DNA of 64,000 bases from positions 186,001 through 250,000 of the forward strand of contig NW_013171849.1 of assembly GCF_000151665.1 (NCBI RefSeq), in the 5' to 3' direction. The notes under the pieces were generated by a model. That model did no database searches. It was not told where the DNA came from and saw only the letters and a list, made by a program, of their open reading frames with translations. The DNA comes from Blastocystis hominis. Taxonomy: Eukaryota > Sar > Bigyra > Opalinata > Blastocystidae. This document shows positions 9,878 to 21,900 of the stretch, in pieces. A program made the translations under genes and the position numbers. Numbering within the stretch: the first letter of the stretch is position 1; every line of letters begins with the position of its first letter.

Positions 9878-10866
9878 GTTCTTGTGCTTGTCGCACAGGA
9901 ACTCCACCGTTCCCGCGGAGCAGTAGTTCACCGCCTTCGCCATCATGCACGCCTGCTTGCCCATCGCCGTGCGCGTCTCCTCGTCCAGCAGCACCGACGG
10001 AGACTCCTCGATCACCTTCTGGTTGCGACGCTGGATCGAGCACTCGCGCTCGGGGAACGCGCAGTAGTTACCGAACTTGTCGCCCAGCACCTGGATCTCG
10101 ATGTGGCGCGGCTCCTCGATGTACTTCTCGATGAACATGCGGTCATCGCCGAACGCAGACTTCGCCTCCTGCTTCGACAGGTGGAATCCAGACAGCGCCT
10201 CCTTGTCGTTCCAAGCGATACGCATTCCCTTGCCACCGCCTCCAGCCGACGCCTTGATCATCACAGGGTAACCAATGTCGTTCGCAATGCGCAGAACCTC
10301 CTCGTCCGAGTTGATTTCGCCGTTGAAACCAGGAATCGTGTTCACCTTCGCCTTCACGGCCAGGATCTTCGAACCGATCTTATCTCCCATCGCCTCAATC
10401 GCATATTTGCCAGGACCGCACCAGATAATTCCCTCCTTCTCCAGAGTCTCCGCGAAACGCCAGTTCTCAGAAAGGAAACCATAACCAGGGTGCACAGCGT
10501 CAGCTCCAGTCTTACGGCAAGCCTCAACGATCTTATCGGCCACCAAGTAACTCTGAGCAGACGGAGAAGGACCAATGTAAACAGCCTCATCGGCCATCTT
10601 CACGTGCTTGGCGTTGCGATCAGCGTCCGAGTACACAGCCACCGTCTTGATACCCATGCGCTTAGCGGTCTTGAACACACGGCAAGCAATCTCTCCACGG
10701 TTAGCTACCAGGATCTTCTTGAACGGAAGCTCGCCTACGCACTCACTCCACCTCAAAATTCCCTACCTTCAGTCGCAAAACTTCTGGCAAGTTTAGAAAC
10801 CTAGACTCTCACAAAACGTCACCAAACCCCTACACCACGAATTCCAGAGAAGGAACGTCCGAACAT
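8723..10866 (-). CDS. PCCA: Propionyl-CoA carboxylase alpha (biotin carboxylase/biotin carrier) chain
   Basis: The product carboxylates its own biotin with ATP and bicarbonate and passes CO2 to propionyl-CoA through a beta chain not in this window. The biotin carboxylase N-domain begins KKILVANRGEIACRVF; the ATP-grasp part holds KASAGGGGKGMR; FLEMNTRLQVEHPITE is the catalytic strip; the biotin carrier at the C-terminus ends with EAMKMQNEL, whose central Lys is biotinylated. The uninterrupted frame starts at 10756, but that ATG lies in an intron. Removing introns 10833-10801 (33 nt) and 10766-10735 (32 nt) extends the protein to the ATG at 10866 with MFGRSFSGIRGVSKLARSF, a good mitochondrial-type presequence. 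The organelle is therefore the likely site. It is third in a tight minus-strand series after ERGIC3 and POLE2. Confidence 0.92.
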
Positions 10867-10985
10867 TTTGTTCTCTACCTTGAACGAAATGAATCTCTGA
10901 GTTTATTCACCAACTGGAGAAATAGGGAATCATTTGGGCGTTTCATCGCTTTCCACCATTCTCAATTTACACTATTCGCCATTCC

Positions 10986-10993
10986 AACAAACA
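10986..10993 (-). terminator. TGTTTGTT 3'-end motif for POLE2
   Basis: Only 7 nt separate this minus-strand octamer from the POLE2 stop codon at 11003-11001. Confidence 0.65.
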
Positions 10994-11000
10994 CCAATTA

Positions 11001-12814
11001 TTAGTTATCGCACAGCTCTACTTGATTTGTGTTTGGATAATATGTTACAAAATAGCCTTCGCTGAAAGTCCCGGGAAACACGACTTTACAACCACTCTCT
11101 TCAATAATGGATTGCTCGGAGGATGTTGAAAGAAGTAACTAGGGTGAAATCGAAGCAAATAAGAGAAACAAGGTGAGGGAGTGGAAAGAGACGTAGAAAA
11201 GGAGAAAGTGAGTGGAGAATCGGTCCTGAAGGAATAAGGTGACGTTGAGAAAGAACGGTTTTTGCGAGTTGTTGAACTAAGTGGTGGTCTTGAGAAGTGA
11301 GGTTATTGATGGATTCTCTTGTTATATGACTTAAGTCGTCTCGCAACACACACAATTCTTTCCTTCCTAGACGAATTCGGCTTGGATTGCTTGTGAAATG
11401 AATATTTTCTGGATGTTCGTGGAATACTTCTTGAATTGGGTGTGAAAAGAACTGAGGAATCTACAGCATTGAATCTGCAAAGTGCGTTGTACTGGTTCTC
11501 TTGGAAACAGCCCATTCGCCCCTACATCGCGCGTGCCTGGAACAAAAATGAAGTGTGCGTGTTCCACGAGGCGAGGAAACGATGCGATTAGTTCTGCTAG
11601 GGATGTAAACAGACGGAGGAGTCTGCGAATTCCCGCGGAATCCACGGAGAAGTTGGAGGACACGAAATCCCCGCAGAATAGAAAGGAAGGCGGCAACGAA
11701 TCGTCCGCGTGTTTGGTGAAGAGTTCTTTGAGCCGATCGAAGACATCCGATCGATCCAGAAACACATCGGAGAGGATGAGAAGGGATGGAGATTCGATTC
11801 GTTTTTCGATGGATGATTCATTCCCGCGGTTATTTCTATTCTCTTTTTCCACTCCATTCCCCATTTCAATTTCCATTCGATGCTCCATTTCATTGTCATT
11901 GTCATTGTCATTGTCATTGTCATTGTCATTTTCACGCTCGTGGAGTCGCGTCACGCTCACTGCGCGCGGTTCTATCGGCGGTTGTTCCATCGACTAGATT
12001 TCACTTCGCGTTTGCATCTACTTCCACGCAAAACACAGAGCCGTTCATGATTCCCTCCGCCATCACAAACATTCCCTCCCCAAAAAAACCATCGCCGAAA
12101 CTCTACAGAGAAACGCAGAAGGGCTCGCTACTGTCTGGGAGAGGTCCAGCGGAATGCTGGTGTTCAGCTCGTTCAAAACGTAGTGTGTTGGATTGAGAGG
12201 ATTGCGAGATAACACTCCAAACAGGCGAACGAAGTCCTGCGTCAGGGAAGAGTCGCCTCGAATGCTGTCGAAGCTGCTCAGCTCGATGGAGCGGGACTTG
12301 TTATGGAGAATCAGATACTTCATCAAAGAATATCTAGGCGTAATGGGTAACACAAAACCTATACTCTTCGCGATAGGACTGGACTCGTAATGAGGGGTCG
12401 TAGAGATAATTTGAATCGTTGCACTTGGTGGAAAAATGATATCCGGAGTCGAAATGAAGTAAGGGAGTATCGAAAGCTCCATAAACAGTGACAATTTGCG
12501 TCTTCTTTGGAGTGCTTTCCGACTTGTTTAGTATGCTGTCGATCGTTTCTGCAGTTACCACACTTCCTATCAAATTACCGTATTTGCTGCACACAATACC
12601 ATTTTTACATATCTTTGCAATTTCACTACTCAAATAATTCAATTCTCTTTCCACATCGCCACTTCTAAGCAATCATGCTCCAAAATCAATTTTAACGATT
12701 CTAATCTTGATCGAATTGACTTTAGTGCATCTTTCCGAAGAGAGAGTCCCAGAACCCGAAACTTGCGTATAATCTACGTCAAATCCCTTCTCGAATTCAA
12801 ACATCACGATCCAT
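11001..12814 (-). CDS. POLE2: DNA polymerase epsilon subunit B
   Basis: Seven introns of 28-32 nt were removed to join the frame. The start ATG at 12814 encodes MDRD, then IIRKFRVLGLSLRKDALKSI, matching the N-terminal helical region of POLE2. VTVYGAFDTPLLHF and YREEYSLM follow, then the OB-fold end GDGFFGEGMFVMAEG. The calcineurin-like inactive phosphoesterase domain includes SLLILSDVFLD, FIFVPGTRDVGANGLFPREP, FTSNPSRIRLGRKELCVLRD and LAKTVLSQRHLIP. It closes with LPHLLLLSTSS and a final beta region ending NQVELCDN. The subunit tethers and stabilises the leading-strand polymerase. A run of alternating Asn-Asp encoded by a TGTCAT microsatellite (about 11889-11930) sits between the two domains. 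The ATG is just 8 nt from the 3'-end motif of the upstream gene. Confidence 0.9.
11889..11930. repeat. TGTCAT hexanucleotide microsatellite in POLE2
   Basis: About six to seven tandem copies encode Asn-Asp dipeptides on the minus strand. A multiple of three keeps the frame when copy number changes. Confidence 0.85.
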
Positions 12815-12822
12815 CTCTTTAC

Positions 12823-12830
12823 AACAAACA
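12823..12830 (-). terminator. TGTTTGTT 3'-end motif for ERGIC3
   Basis: Lies 23 nt after the ERGIC3 stop and 8 nt before the POLE2 start codon. Confidence 0.65.
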
Positions 12831-12853
12831 CAAGATATAAAAACAAACCAAAA

Positions 12854-13875
12854 CTAATCCAACTTTGTCGGAAACACAGTATGCGTCAGAAGGGACTGAA
12901 TAATTCCAGAAATCGTTATCACGCCTCCAACAATCGAGCACAGCGTCGTATAATACTGCAAGAACCCAATTCGACTTTCCCGTTTTGTCAAGCGAATCGG
13001 TGTGATTTGGTACTTAAAATACACGCCAGGCGATGTACGACTGAAGTAAGATGGCTTATCGAGCAGCTGCGTGTACTCCGTGACGCTGTATTCATAGCTA
13101 CGCGATGTACCTCCGAAAAGCGAGATTTGCTCCACAGGGATCAATTTCAGGAAGTATGTGATGTGGTTGAAATCTGCGTTCATGTTCTTTTGGTAGTTGT
13201 CGAGAGTGTTTTCGTTGTAGTTTGTATCGCCGAAGGAAAGAGTCGAGATAATGTGCGAGCAATTGAAAGCAGAAAGGTCTTCATGATCGAAAAAGTGAGA
13301 ATGCTAGCTTGTGATAGTGTGGAAATGCATACACTTTGAGGGAAGAAACGACTTGTCAATCCAACATGGAAATTACCCTCTCCCTACAAATTGAGGGCCC
13401 TGAGAAACTATTACTGGATAGAGATTGAAAGTGGAGACGACTCTGCATCCAGCGGCGCTGGAATCGCGAGAAATTGGTGTTTTCGTAGTCTTTGTGACAA
13501 ATCGGGAGATAAACGTACTTCGATATCTGTAGGCTGCTTAGACTTTGTAGCTTCAAAATGGAGATCGAAAGCTGACAAATCAATGAAAACATAACAAACT
13601 AACAATCACAAGATAGTTGCAGGAAAGACATATCGAGCTTGGTAGGAATTGCATTCTCCAACTGAGATTCTACGTTCAGTGTAGTAACTGTTTTAGGAAC
13701 GAGGAAGGAGTACGTCTGCATCGATATTAGTACCACAGTTATGATAAGAGATATAATGGATACTACAGATTATGCAGGAATCACGCAAATCACTTAAACC
13801 CCCGACAGATGTTTTTACTTGCAGGCCATCAATTGCCTTCCGATATAAATCGTATCTCTTGATTCCAGAACCCAT
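12854..13875 (-). CDS. ERGIC3: ERGIC3/Erv46-type ER-Golgi cargo receptor
   Basis: Introns of 31, 32, 29, 31 and 29 nt were removed. The N-terminus MGSGIKRYDLYRKAIDGLQ matches the Erv46 start (R-Y-D-x-[YF]-R-K). It is followed by GGLSIISLIITVVLI, the first membrane helix, and an ER-lumenal domain containing LNVESQLENAIP, FLQLSCD, GCRVVSTFNLYP, NFHVG and SHFFDHEDLSAFN. The C-terminal part holds SPGVYFKYQITPI and then the second membrane helix TTLCSIVGGVITISGI. Proteins of this family cycle in COPII vesicles and work as a complex with a related Erv41 chain. The cytosolic tail ends TKLD. It is first of the ERGIC3-POLE2-PCCA minus-strand series. Confidence 0.9.
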
Positions 13876-14653
13876 GGAAAGAGAAACTATGAAAATGGTG
13901 TTGAAAAGAAGTCGATTTTTGGATTTATTTGAATGAAACAAACATGGATTAACGAGTCTTTTCTTATTGACAACATACAATTCACTCTCAGGAAATGAAA
14001 ACAACACACATAGATTATTGGCATATTTTCACTAAGAATACAATACAAATTTATGATATTGCAGCATTTTCGCTCTCCTTATTTTCTATGACACAGGCAG
14101 TTGTTTGATGGGAATAGATTCTTAGCTCCATTTCAACCATTGCTAGTGTTGCCTTCTTTTACAGTCTCAATTTTGTGATTGAAAGAAATCTCCATCTAAA
14201 CAATAATCCCTTCGAGTATAGTCTTGCATGAAGATATATAGTTAAAGTCTATGTTTGTCGTCTATTCCTAGTTTGCCTAGCATATAGGGAAAACCTTATT
14301 AATAATAAATTCTTTTTCTACTATCCATTTCAAGCAATAATAATAATAAGCCATGTGATTTGGCTCTTTGAATACCATTTTTGTGTCTCCTTTTCAAATT
14401 CCCTCTAAGGCTTTAATATTCACCTTTTTATTCAAGACTTAAAATAGAAAATGAATCTCAGATTATCCAAATTGCAAGAACAAACTACCCTTGTAATTCT
14501 GCCCCTATTCCTCTTCAACTGTTATTTTCCCCATTATCAGAACGATATAAATAGACTCCTATAAAAATAAGCGAGCTATTCTCTTTAAGAATGATGAAAA
14601 AGCAAACAATAACGAATCTCTTATCTCGTTTTGGAGCATTGTTCTAATTGAGC
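13876..14653. other. Intergenic, no gene seen
   Basis: This AT-rich spacer separates two divergently transcribed genes. I see no conserved frame, tRNA or repeat. Confidence 0.55.
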
Positions 14654-15787
14654 ATGGTTTTAAAGGCCATTTTTCTTCTAACTCTTATTTGTGTGTGTTG
14701 CTGTGACTTTGCTCCATGTATTGCATCTCTATGTTGTATAGTATAGTAAAAAAGGGAGGTGGAGGCCATAGTGGAGGTGGCAGTCATGGAGGAGGTGGCA
14801 GACATGGTGGAAGTGGCAGACGCACTTGGAGAAGTCCTTTTCACAGTTATTATTATCATCCGCCTCAACATTTCTTCTATCGGCACAAATATACGCAAGG
14901 TTTGTTTTATATTTCATATTTTAAATAGTCTGTGGATCGTATAACCTTTTAACCTATTTGTCAGGAACAAGTTTGTTTAACGATTTTCCTTCAGATCTTA
15001 GATGTCACTCATATTCTTGATATTCAGGGATATAAAGGAAACACTCCTGACGTTCTCAAGATTAGTGATGTCTATTACATGAACAACACTAGTCCGGAAT
15101 CAACCTATTTTGTATATTATGATTTAAATATTGAAAAAACGATTTCAGTATTTCATGATATCAGTATCTCCTCTCATTTCGATTTCACTTAGATTCCTTT
15201 CATGCAAATCTCACTTGCCAACCATCAACACCCATGGTAGTAGTTTCTTCTGCATTCGCCTCTTACTTCTCTTGTGTTACCCAGCCTGAAGTGAACGTTG
15301 CAGTGAACGCAAGGTTAGCACTCCAAACCTTTTTGATTCGTAGTGGCCTTTCCTGCAAAGACAAAAATGGAGCAAATCCTTTTGAAGCATACAGCTTCCA
15401 ATCCCACTTGAATATTTCTCTGTCTACAACGAGTAAACGAACATCATGGATTGAATGTTTAGAAGACAGTGCTACGCTCAACTCCATCGTGTACCCATAC
15501 ATAAACAACAGAAGTGAGGGTTGTTGAAGGTCTTCAGTGTAGATTGCTTATCTCAAGAAGTCTGGCTTGTTAGTATCATCGCTATGGTGCTTGTTATCAT
15601 TATCGGGATTTGTGCTGTGATTTGCTGCATTTGCAAGTCGAAGAAACGCGCAGAGAACAACGCGGAAGTGAATTCGGTTGTTACCAATCCATCTGTTGTC
15701 ACCAATCCATCGATTGCACCAAACGCAATGAACGGACCAGCGGGAACTATACAGCCCGGCAGTAGTAAGCGATTGACAGAGAACTAA
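14654..15787 (+). CDS. Type I membrane protein with Gly/His-rich ectodomain start
   Basis: Five introns of 29-31 nt join into one frame. MVLKAIFLLTLICVCCC is a signal peptide. The mature N-terminus is Gly/His/Ser-rich with repeats like GGGGHSGGGSHGGGG, followed by an aromatic stretch with SYYYHPPQHFFYRH. An ectodomain of about 200 residues has several NxT/NxS sites and a few Cys. One membrane helix (VSIIAMVLVIIIGICAVI) precedes a cytosolic tail starting with CCICKSKKR and containing two TNPS repeats. I do not recognise the ectodomain family. The topology suggests a surface or lysosomal receptor-like protein. The His-rich segment could bind metal, which is inference only. Confidence 0.72.
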
Positions 15788-15875
15788 AGGATAGTTTTCC
15801 CTTCCTATGCGACACCCAATTCGAATGTTTATCAGCCATTGCTTTGAATTGTTTTCGTATCAAACACTCGATCAA

Positions 15876-16331
15876 CTAAAACGATTCATCCTTTCCATTT
15901 GCGTTCTTTCCTTTCATCGCTTCGTCTGTGATTCGAATGCGACTGGAAACTTCGAGAATCGACATTGTCTAGAATCAGAAATAATCAAAACGATTTGCTA
16001 CTTGAAGATAATACTTTATATTCGCTTCAAATGTCGCTACAAATCCTTCCTCGAATCGAGTTCCGCCATTTTCTTTCAGAAGAATCTCGTTTTCTGCCGA
16101 TGTACAATACTTTTCGTACTCGTTAAACGACGCGATTTCATCACACGAATTCCAAATGTCTCGAATCGCTTCCGAAATCTCGTTTTGCTCTTCTCTTTCT
16201 GTTTCCCTGGATTCTTCCTCGTCTTGCTTCCCTTCCAGCTTCTTTATCAAATACTTTGTGAAGAGTTTGAATGGGAAATAGTCCAAACACAGCAAACAAT
16301 ACGCTGCGATCAGAGTGAACAAAAAGTTCAT
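15876..16331 (-). CDS. Small membrane-anchored coiled-coil protein, unassigned
   Basis: MNFLFTLIAAYCLLCLDYF is a hydrophobic N-terminal segment (signal anchor), followed by KLFTKYLIKKLEGKQDEE, an acidic stretch and a helical region with SFNEYEKYCTSAENEI. A 33-nt intron near 15990 (after KYYLQ) leads to the C-terminal exon ending at TAG 15876. The layout of one N-terminal helix then a charged helix recalls Get1/WRB, but the two later helices of that family are missing, so I do not assign it. Confidence 0.4.
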
Positions 16332-16372
16332 TCGATCATTGGGCAAGCAAAACTGAGTGTGTTTGCACGAAT

Positions 16373-17464
16373 CTACATAGAAAAACAGAAAAGCAACAAA
16401 CCATATTCAAACTTCAATACTCTCTTCGATTCTCTTTTCCCATCCCAATGATCTGAATAATATATAATATACGATTTCTCCTTGTGTTTCGAAAGATTAG
16501 CGACTACGTTCTTCAGGTTCCGATGGAAATCCACATTCCATTTACTGAGGATTCGTTTCATTAAACGGAGTGTACATGGATGAAGTACACGCATTTGCTG
16601 AAGAGAGTGCGAATCCTCCTCACTCAGCAATACGTCATACAACATTCGCTTAAATTGCCTATGATAACATTCAGTAAATAGAACTACAAAACATCAAAGT
16701 CTTGGAACTCTGAACAACAAAAACCGATTTCAAGCAAGAAAAGGGCGTCGATTCGTTGTTTCATCATTATGGAACACTCGTTAAACATATAGATATTGTA
16801 CTCCTCGAGAAGAGAAAGCGGCATTCCATTCATTTGCTGAATCTCCCGCATGTCTTCAAGTGTCAAATCGTTGAGAGACTTTGATTGCAATTCTTTTTTC
16901 CGCATTTCTTGATAACTACTTCCATTCCTATCGTTTTCATTCTTTGGTGGATCAGAATTGTTTCCAAGAAGATGTTCATTAAGAGCTCGTTATAGAGTTT
17001 TTCAAAGCTTTATGAAGAGAATGAGCTCTGATTCGTCGTAGAAAATATCTTTCGCAAGACAGGTATTTTGCCCGTTCCACGCCATCATACTTCTCTACAA
17101 ACACGATATCAGTAGGGTCCTTTTGGATAATGATATTAATCACTTCTAGCATCTAGTAATTACTTCAGAAAATAATACACACTCCAGAAATCAGCAAAGA
17201 AGGGGTCAGCTCTGATTGTTCCCCATAAAGCTGCATTATGATTTCTTTGTACATCTGATAAAGAATATCTTGCTGGATCTCCCCATCTGACAGGAGTTGA
17301 CGAATTTTGTCAATAAAGGTCTTTACAAACTCATCCGACTGACCATCCGTTTCCCCTATCTCAATATTCGAATCTTCTGGAAGAACTAGATCCGCCATTT
17401 CATGTTCCTCTTCACTACTCTCTGCAACGAGTTCAGCACTCATTTCGTGAAGATCTCTCTTCAT
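16373..17464 (-). CDS. Unassigned multi-exon protein
   Basis: The likely start is MKRDLHEMSAELVAESSEEE, an acidic N-terminus. A helical region follows with FVKTFIDKIRQLL and LLISGMLEVINIIIQKD, where a 30-nt intron was removed. Further exons read LQSKSLNDLTLEDMREIQ and FQDFDVLQFKRMLYDVLLS, joined by a 29-nt intron. Junctions near 17060-16920 were not resolved and the 3' end is uncertain. No family is recognised. It lies just downstream of the nucleotide-sugar transporter, only 54 nt away. Confidence 0.4.
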
Positions 17465-17517
17465 ACTACCCTCTAGTGTCGACTGCGTTTCGAACAAAAC
17501 AGATAATACGATAAAAG

Positions 17518-18777
17518 CTAATGAACTGATTCCTCATCCGTCACCTCTAAATGGACCTCCTCCCCCAGTTCTTGACTAGACGATTCTCCAAGCAACGCTT
17601 TGGTTGCTTCCTCCTGTCTCTGTTTCCTATTCACATCTAATCGCTCGAGCGTATAGCTCAAGGAACCTCCCACCACAAGCAAAATACCGAAAAACCCTTT
17701 CAGTGTGATGGTGGTATGATAAAAATAAGCCCCCATGAACGTCTTCCCTGAAGCCCATCATGCATGTCTACCTGAATGCAGTTCTTCATCACTCCGGAAA
17801 TATTATGCGACAAACTGCTCGTGTATTGGATCTGCAGATACGTCGTGATGCCCACCATCAGTCCGATGATTCCAGCTACATCCCAGCCACGCTTCTCTCC
17901 TACACACGAAGATCCAGAAGAAAAACGAGAACGTCAGCTCGCTGCGATGCTCCCAGACGACGGGCACTTCGCCGAACGCCTACTTCGAAGCACACAGCGG
18001 AGCGTACCACGCAGAGCGCAGGGAGAATCACACAGCTGTTGAAGTTCGTGTAGAACGTGAGCAGCCAGCTGTTGTCCACCACGTTCGATAGATAACGCTT
18101 CAGGTAGATCGTGTAGAAGGTTCCGACCGCGCTGGCGCCAACGCCGAAGAGCGTGCCGCGGAGAGAGAAATTGATCTCGCCATCGACACCTGCGGTGTAG
18201 CTGGGTGGAAGGGGAGATAGAGGACTACCCAATTACGACGGTGATGCAGGAGAGGACGGTTCGGAGAGAGGACTTCTCGCCAAAAAGAAGGTAGCTGGAA
18301 ATGACAGCGAAAATACTTAGAAAAACTTGATTAAAGGAATCATGGGAATTCCAAGAGAACGAGAAATCTGGTAAAAAGAAACTTCCACGTATTTGAGACA
18401 GAGATTACTCATTGTCACCATCAAACAGAACAGAATGGACAACGGAAATACCCTCCTTGCCAGCGAAGGGGAAAAACTAGAAAATGAAGCGAGTTTGGCA
18501 AACTCACTGGATATCGGGAAACCCAGATGATAGTCGCAACTTTTTGTTGACCTTCGAGAAAGAATAGAGTGTAGCTGTAGGCGCAATAAATTGTACGAAC
18601 GTGATAAAATAGGGAGCATCAAAACTCTTCTTTAAATTTGTGTATACAAATCTATAAAATAATGAAGAAAGATACAACACAGAATTACTTGTTCATGAAG
18701 ATCGCTGCCCACGAAGTACACCAATACAAAGCGATTACTCCTACGACCTTGTAGAGTGGAACTTGCTTTTCTGGCAT
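17518..18777 (-). CDS. Nucleotide-sugar transporter of the SLC35C (GDP-fucose transporter) type
   Basis: The spliced frame starts MPEKQVPLYKVVGVIALYW, close to the first helix of SLC35 carriers. FPLSILFCLMVTMSNLCLKY and VEVSFYQISRSL form the most conserved block. VVIGYTAGVDGEINFSLRG, GTLFGVGASAVG, TFYTNFNSCVILP and IQYTSSLSHNISGVMKNC follow, all matching human SLC35C1 in order. Introns of 37, 31, 28, 28, 28 and 29 nt were placed. The junction after ISRSL (about 18345) was not. About ten membrane helices are expected in the Golgi or ER, importing GDP-fucose or a similar sugar nucleotide in exchange for GMP. The acidic tail ends ESVH. Confidence 0.8.
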
Positions 18778-18934
18778 GATAGAAACGAGTTAATATTTGG
18801 AAACAAAAATACAATACATTCTACTCAATAGATCCCATATTAAAAAAGTGCTTTTTCTTTAGAATCGTAACTTATCTGAGGTTTTAAACGAATCTGGGGA
18901 AAGTATGAAGAGAGATTTTACTCATTAGATAGAA

Positions 18935-21900
18935 ATGCCCGTGACTTCTGATCCCGCAAACATGGAGATTGAATCACTCAAAGTTAGGTACCCAGACGAG
19001 TGTTGCATTTTAAAAAACGAAAATGGCATGAAAGTGATCACCATGTTGATTCCTACGGATTTTACTCGTAAATCACAAGTATACACAAAACTAAAAATCA
19101 GCATACCTTCCAAATATCCATATGTCAAGTTTCTTTTACCATTTCTGATTGTTCTCTAGACCCATTATTGAAATATTGGATTCATCTGGAATTACGCCAG
19201 ATAACGTACTAGTGCGATAACGAGCTTTATTGTAGGTAAAAGAGCTGAATGAACTAATTGAGAAGAAGTGTACAGAATTGTTGGCAAATAAAGACATTAA
19301 TCTATCTGATATTATCACGATTGTTCAAAAGTATCTCCAAACACATAACAAGGAGGAAGTATCGGTTCTCAAACTTGTGTTAAACTCTAGAGTGACATAG
19401 CGAAGACGGTAAACGAAAGTCCTTTGCTGCGAATTGACAGCAATTATTCCAGTGGCGACAGGGATCACTACAATTCGCCAGAGGCTCTGCGTGATGTTTT
19501 TTCTTCACGATCCGCGATCACTATTAGGATTTTGACTTCATTCGAGAACCCAAATTACAGTACCACAATTCCGGATGTTTTTCTCTTACTCTTTTCTTGA
19601 CTCTTAGGGTTTTTCGGTTCTTCAACGAAGCGAAACAACAAAAACGAAGACATGACCGATATGCGAACGTGCCGCGTTACTCAGAATCCTTCCCATTCTT
19701 TCTCACCCCCGAATAAAATCGAAGAGCAGATTCCCGAGATGACATCCGAGGAATTGACGAGCGGACAGACTGTAAAATTGCGCGATCGCGATGTTTTGTA
19801 GTCTGCAATGGGTCGATTCAAGACGGATTTCGTCGTTATAAAAGAGATCGGACACGGCGGATTCGGTCGAATTACGCTGTGCACACACCTACTGGATGGA
19901 ATGGAATACGCCGTAGGGATTGAAAGCGATGTGTGTCGCAGATTAAGGAGATCAATCTGGAAGACAACAGGCAGGAGTATCAGAAAATCTTGCGCGAAGT
20001 GAAGCTGCTGGCGCTGCTGAAGACGAACTACACGGTTCGTTATTACAGCGTTGGAAAGAGAGGAGCGTTGAATTGTAGTGCTGGACCGAGCGGAATGAAT
20101 GCGTGGAAGCGGAGAATCTGGGTCATACCGACCCGAATGAACTGGAAGAGGAGGAAGAAGAAGAAGATCTGATCGATGAAACGACGATGACTTGGGGAAA
20201 GGAATCGTTTCGGTTGAGTAAAATGCGGAACAAGGGGGTGAAGGAGTACAATGAGCTGCATCCGCTGGTTTTTGATTCTGTGAGAAAGGAGGGAGCGATT
20301 GAGGAATAGAATCCGATGCAGATCGAGTTTCGGGGCAATGATCGGTTGAATCAAATCGCAGAAGATGCGTTTGATTTTGGACCTGAATCTGAATCTAGAT
20401 TAGAATCAGAATCAGAATCAGAATCAGAATCTGTATCGTATGAGAAATCGAAATCGAATCGTTTTGGTGAAACATCGGATTCTGATTCTGATTCTGATTC
20501 TAATCCAGATTCAGATTATTATTCCTCCTATTCAGATGAATCTTTGAGTTCAACAAGTTCTGACAGCAATTCTTCCCCTTCTTCCACTGCGAATTCTTCC
20601 TCAGCAATCGTTCAACAATCGAATCGATTTTCGGCTTTGGAACTCTCTGATTCTCTTTCAATTCCAACTCGCAGTACAACCGCTGGATTATCGCCTCAAG
20701 CCAATTGCGACCAATCCGATACTCACATGTCTGTCAAGCTCTACATCCAGATGGAATACTATAAGAACGGCACATTGGATGACTTGATTCAGAGTGGAAA
20801 GGTTTCTATTGTCTGGATTTCGACTGAATCGTAGCTGTATCAGGATCTCAGTCGTATCTGGTCGATTCTATTCAACGTATTTTTCCATCATTTGTCTTAA
20901 AGAATAGCTTCTGAACGGTCTGAAAGAAGTGCATGCGTTGATCTTTTCATTTGCTTTTGATGTGTAGCAATGGAATTGTTCATCGCGATTTGAAGCCTTC
21001 CAATATCTTCTTTGACGATAATGGAGCGGCGCTGATCGGCGATTTTGGACTTGGCTATTTTGTAGGGAAGGAAGTCTCGACTTCGACGGATGGAATCGAA
21101 AACAATGAGAATTACACCACAGCGATCGGGACGATTTTGTACGCGCCTCCCGAGCAATTGGCGAACAATCAAAGCTTCAGTGCTCATTCCAATGTTAGCA
21201 CGCGAATTACCACAAAGGTCGTTTTGATTGCGTGAATCGATTGGTAGTCAGACATGTTTTGTGTCGGTTTGATTCTCTACGAAATGCTCCTCCCTCCCAT
21301 GCCGACTGCGTTAGAACGCTATAAGGTATTTCAGGAAGCTCGCGTATTGGCTGTTTCTGCGTTTGTTTCTCGTAGGCTGGACGTTTACGACCCGAAATCA
21401 AGAATTCTTACCAAGATATTATTCTGCATTGTTTAGAAGTACTCATTTCTTTTGCTGTTTCAAAGTAGGAAAATCCAAAGAACCGACCTTCCGCCCAAGA
21501 ATTGATCGATATGATTCTCAGCGACGATTCGATCGTGAATAAGAAGAACTTAGACGAATTGATGTTGTGCTTGTCCAAACCGAACGTACTCTCAAGAAGG
21601 ATTGGGTTGATCGTAGAATTCCGTTTTTATGACTGTTACAAACACGCTGATGGAGCGAGTAGAACAAATTCGAATTGATTGAGAATAGGATTTATTAGAG
21701 ATGGAGTTAAGCCTTTTCTATCCTGAGTTGATCAACGGTAATCTGAATTCCAGTCATGTGTATGATTTGTTTTGTAAACGAACGGAGAAGGTATTATACT
21801 TTACTTTGCTTTACTTTCAAATAGTATTTCATTCGGAAAGAAGTGGAGAAATGTCTGGTCGATATTATTCGTCTGTTTGGATATTATCCTCTCGATTCTC

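Noticed and set aside
8642-10804. 720-codon plus-strand frame opposite PCCA
   Set aside because: Antisense shadow; Leu/His/Arg/Val-rich product with no motif, while the minus strand is an unmistakable carboxylase.
15876-16331. Get1/WRB homologue
   Set aside because: The N-terminal helix and charged helix are suggestive, but the later membrane helices are missing; kept as unassigned.
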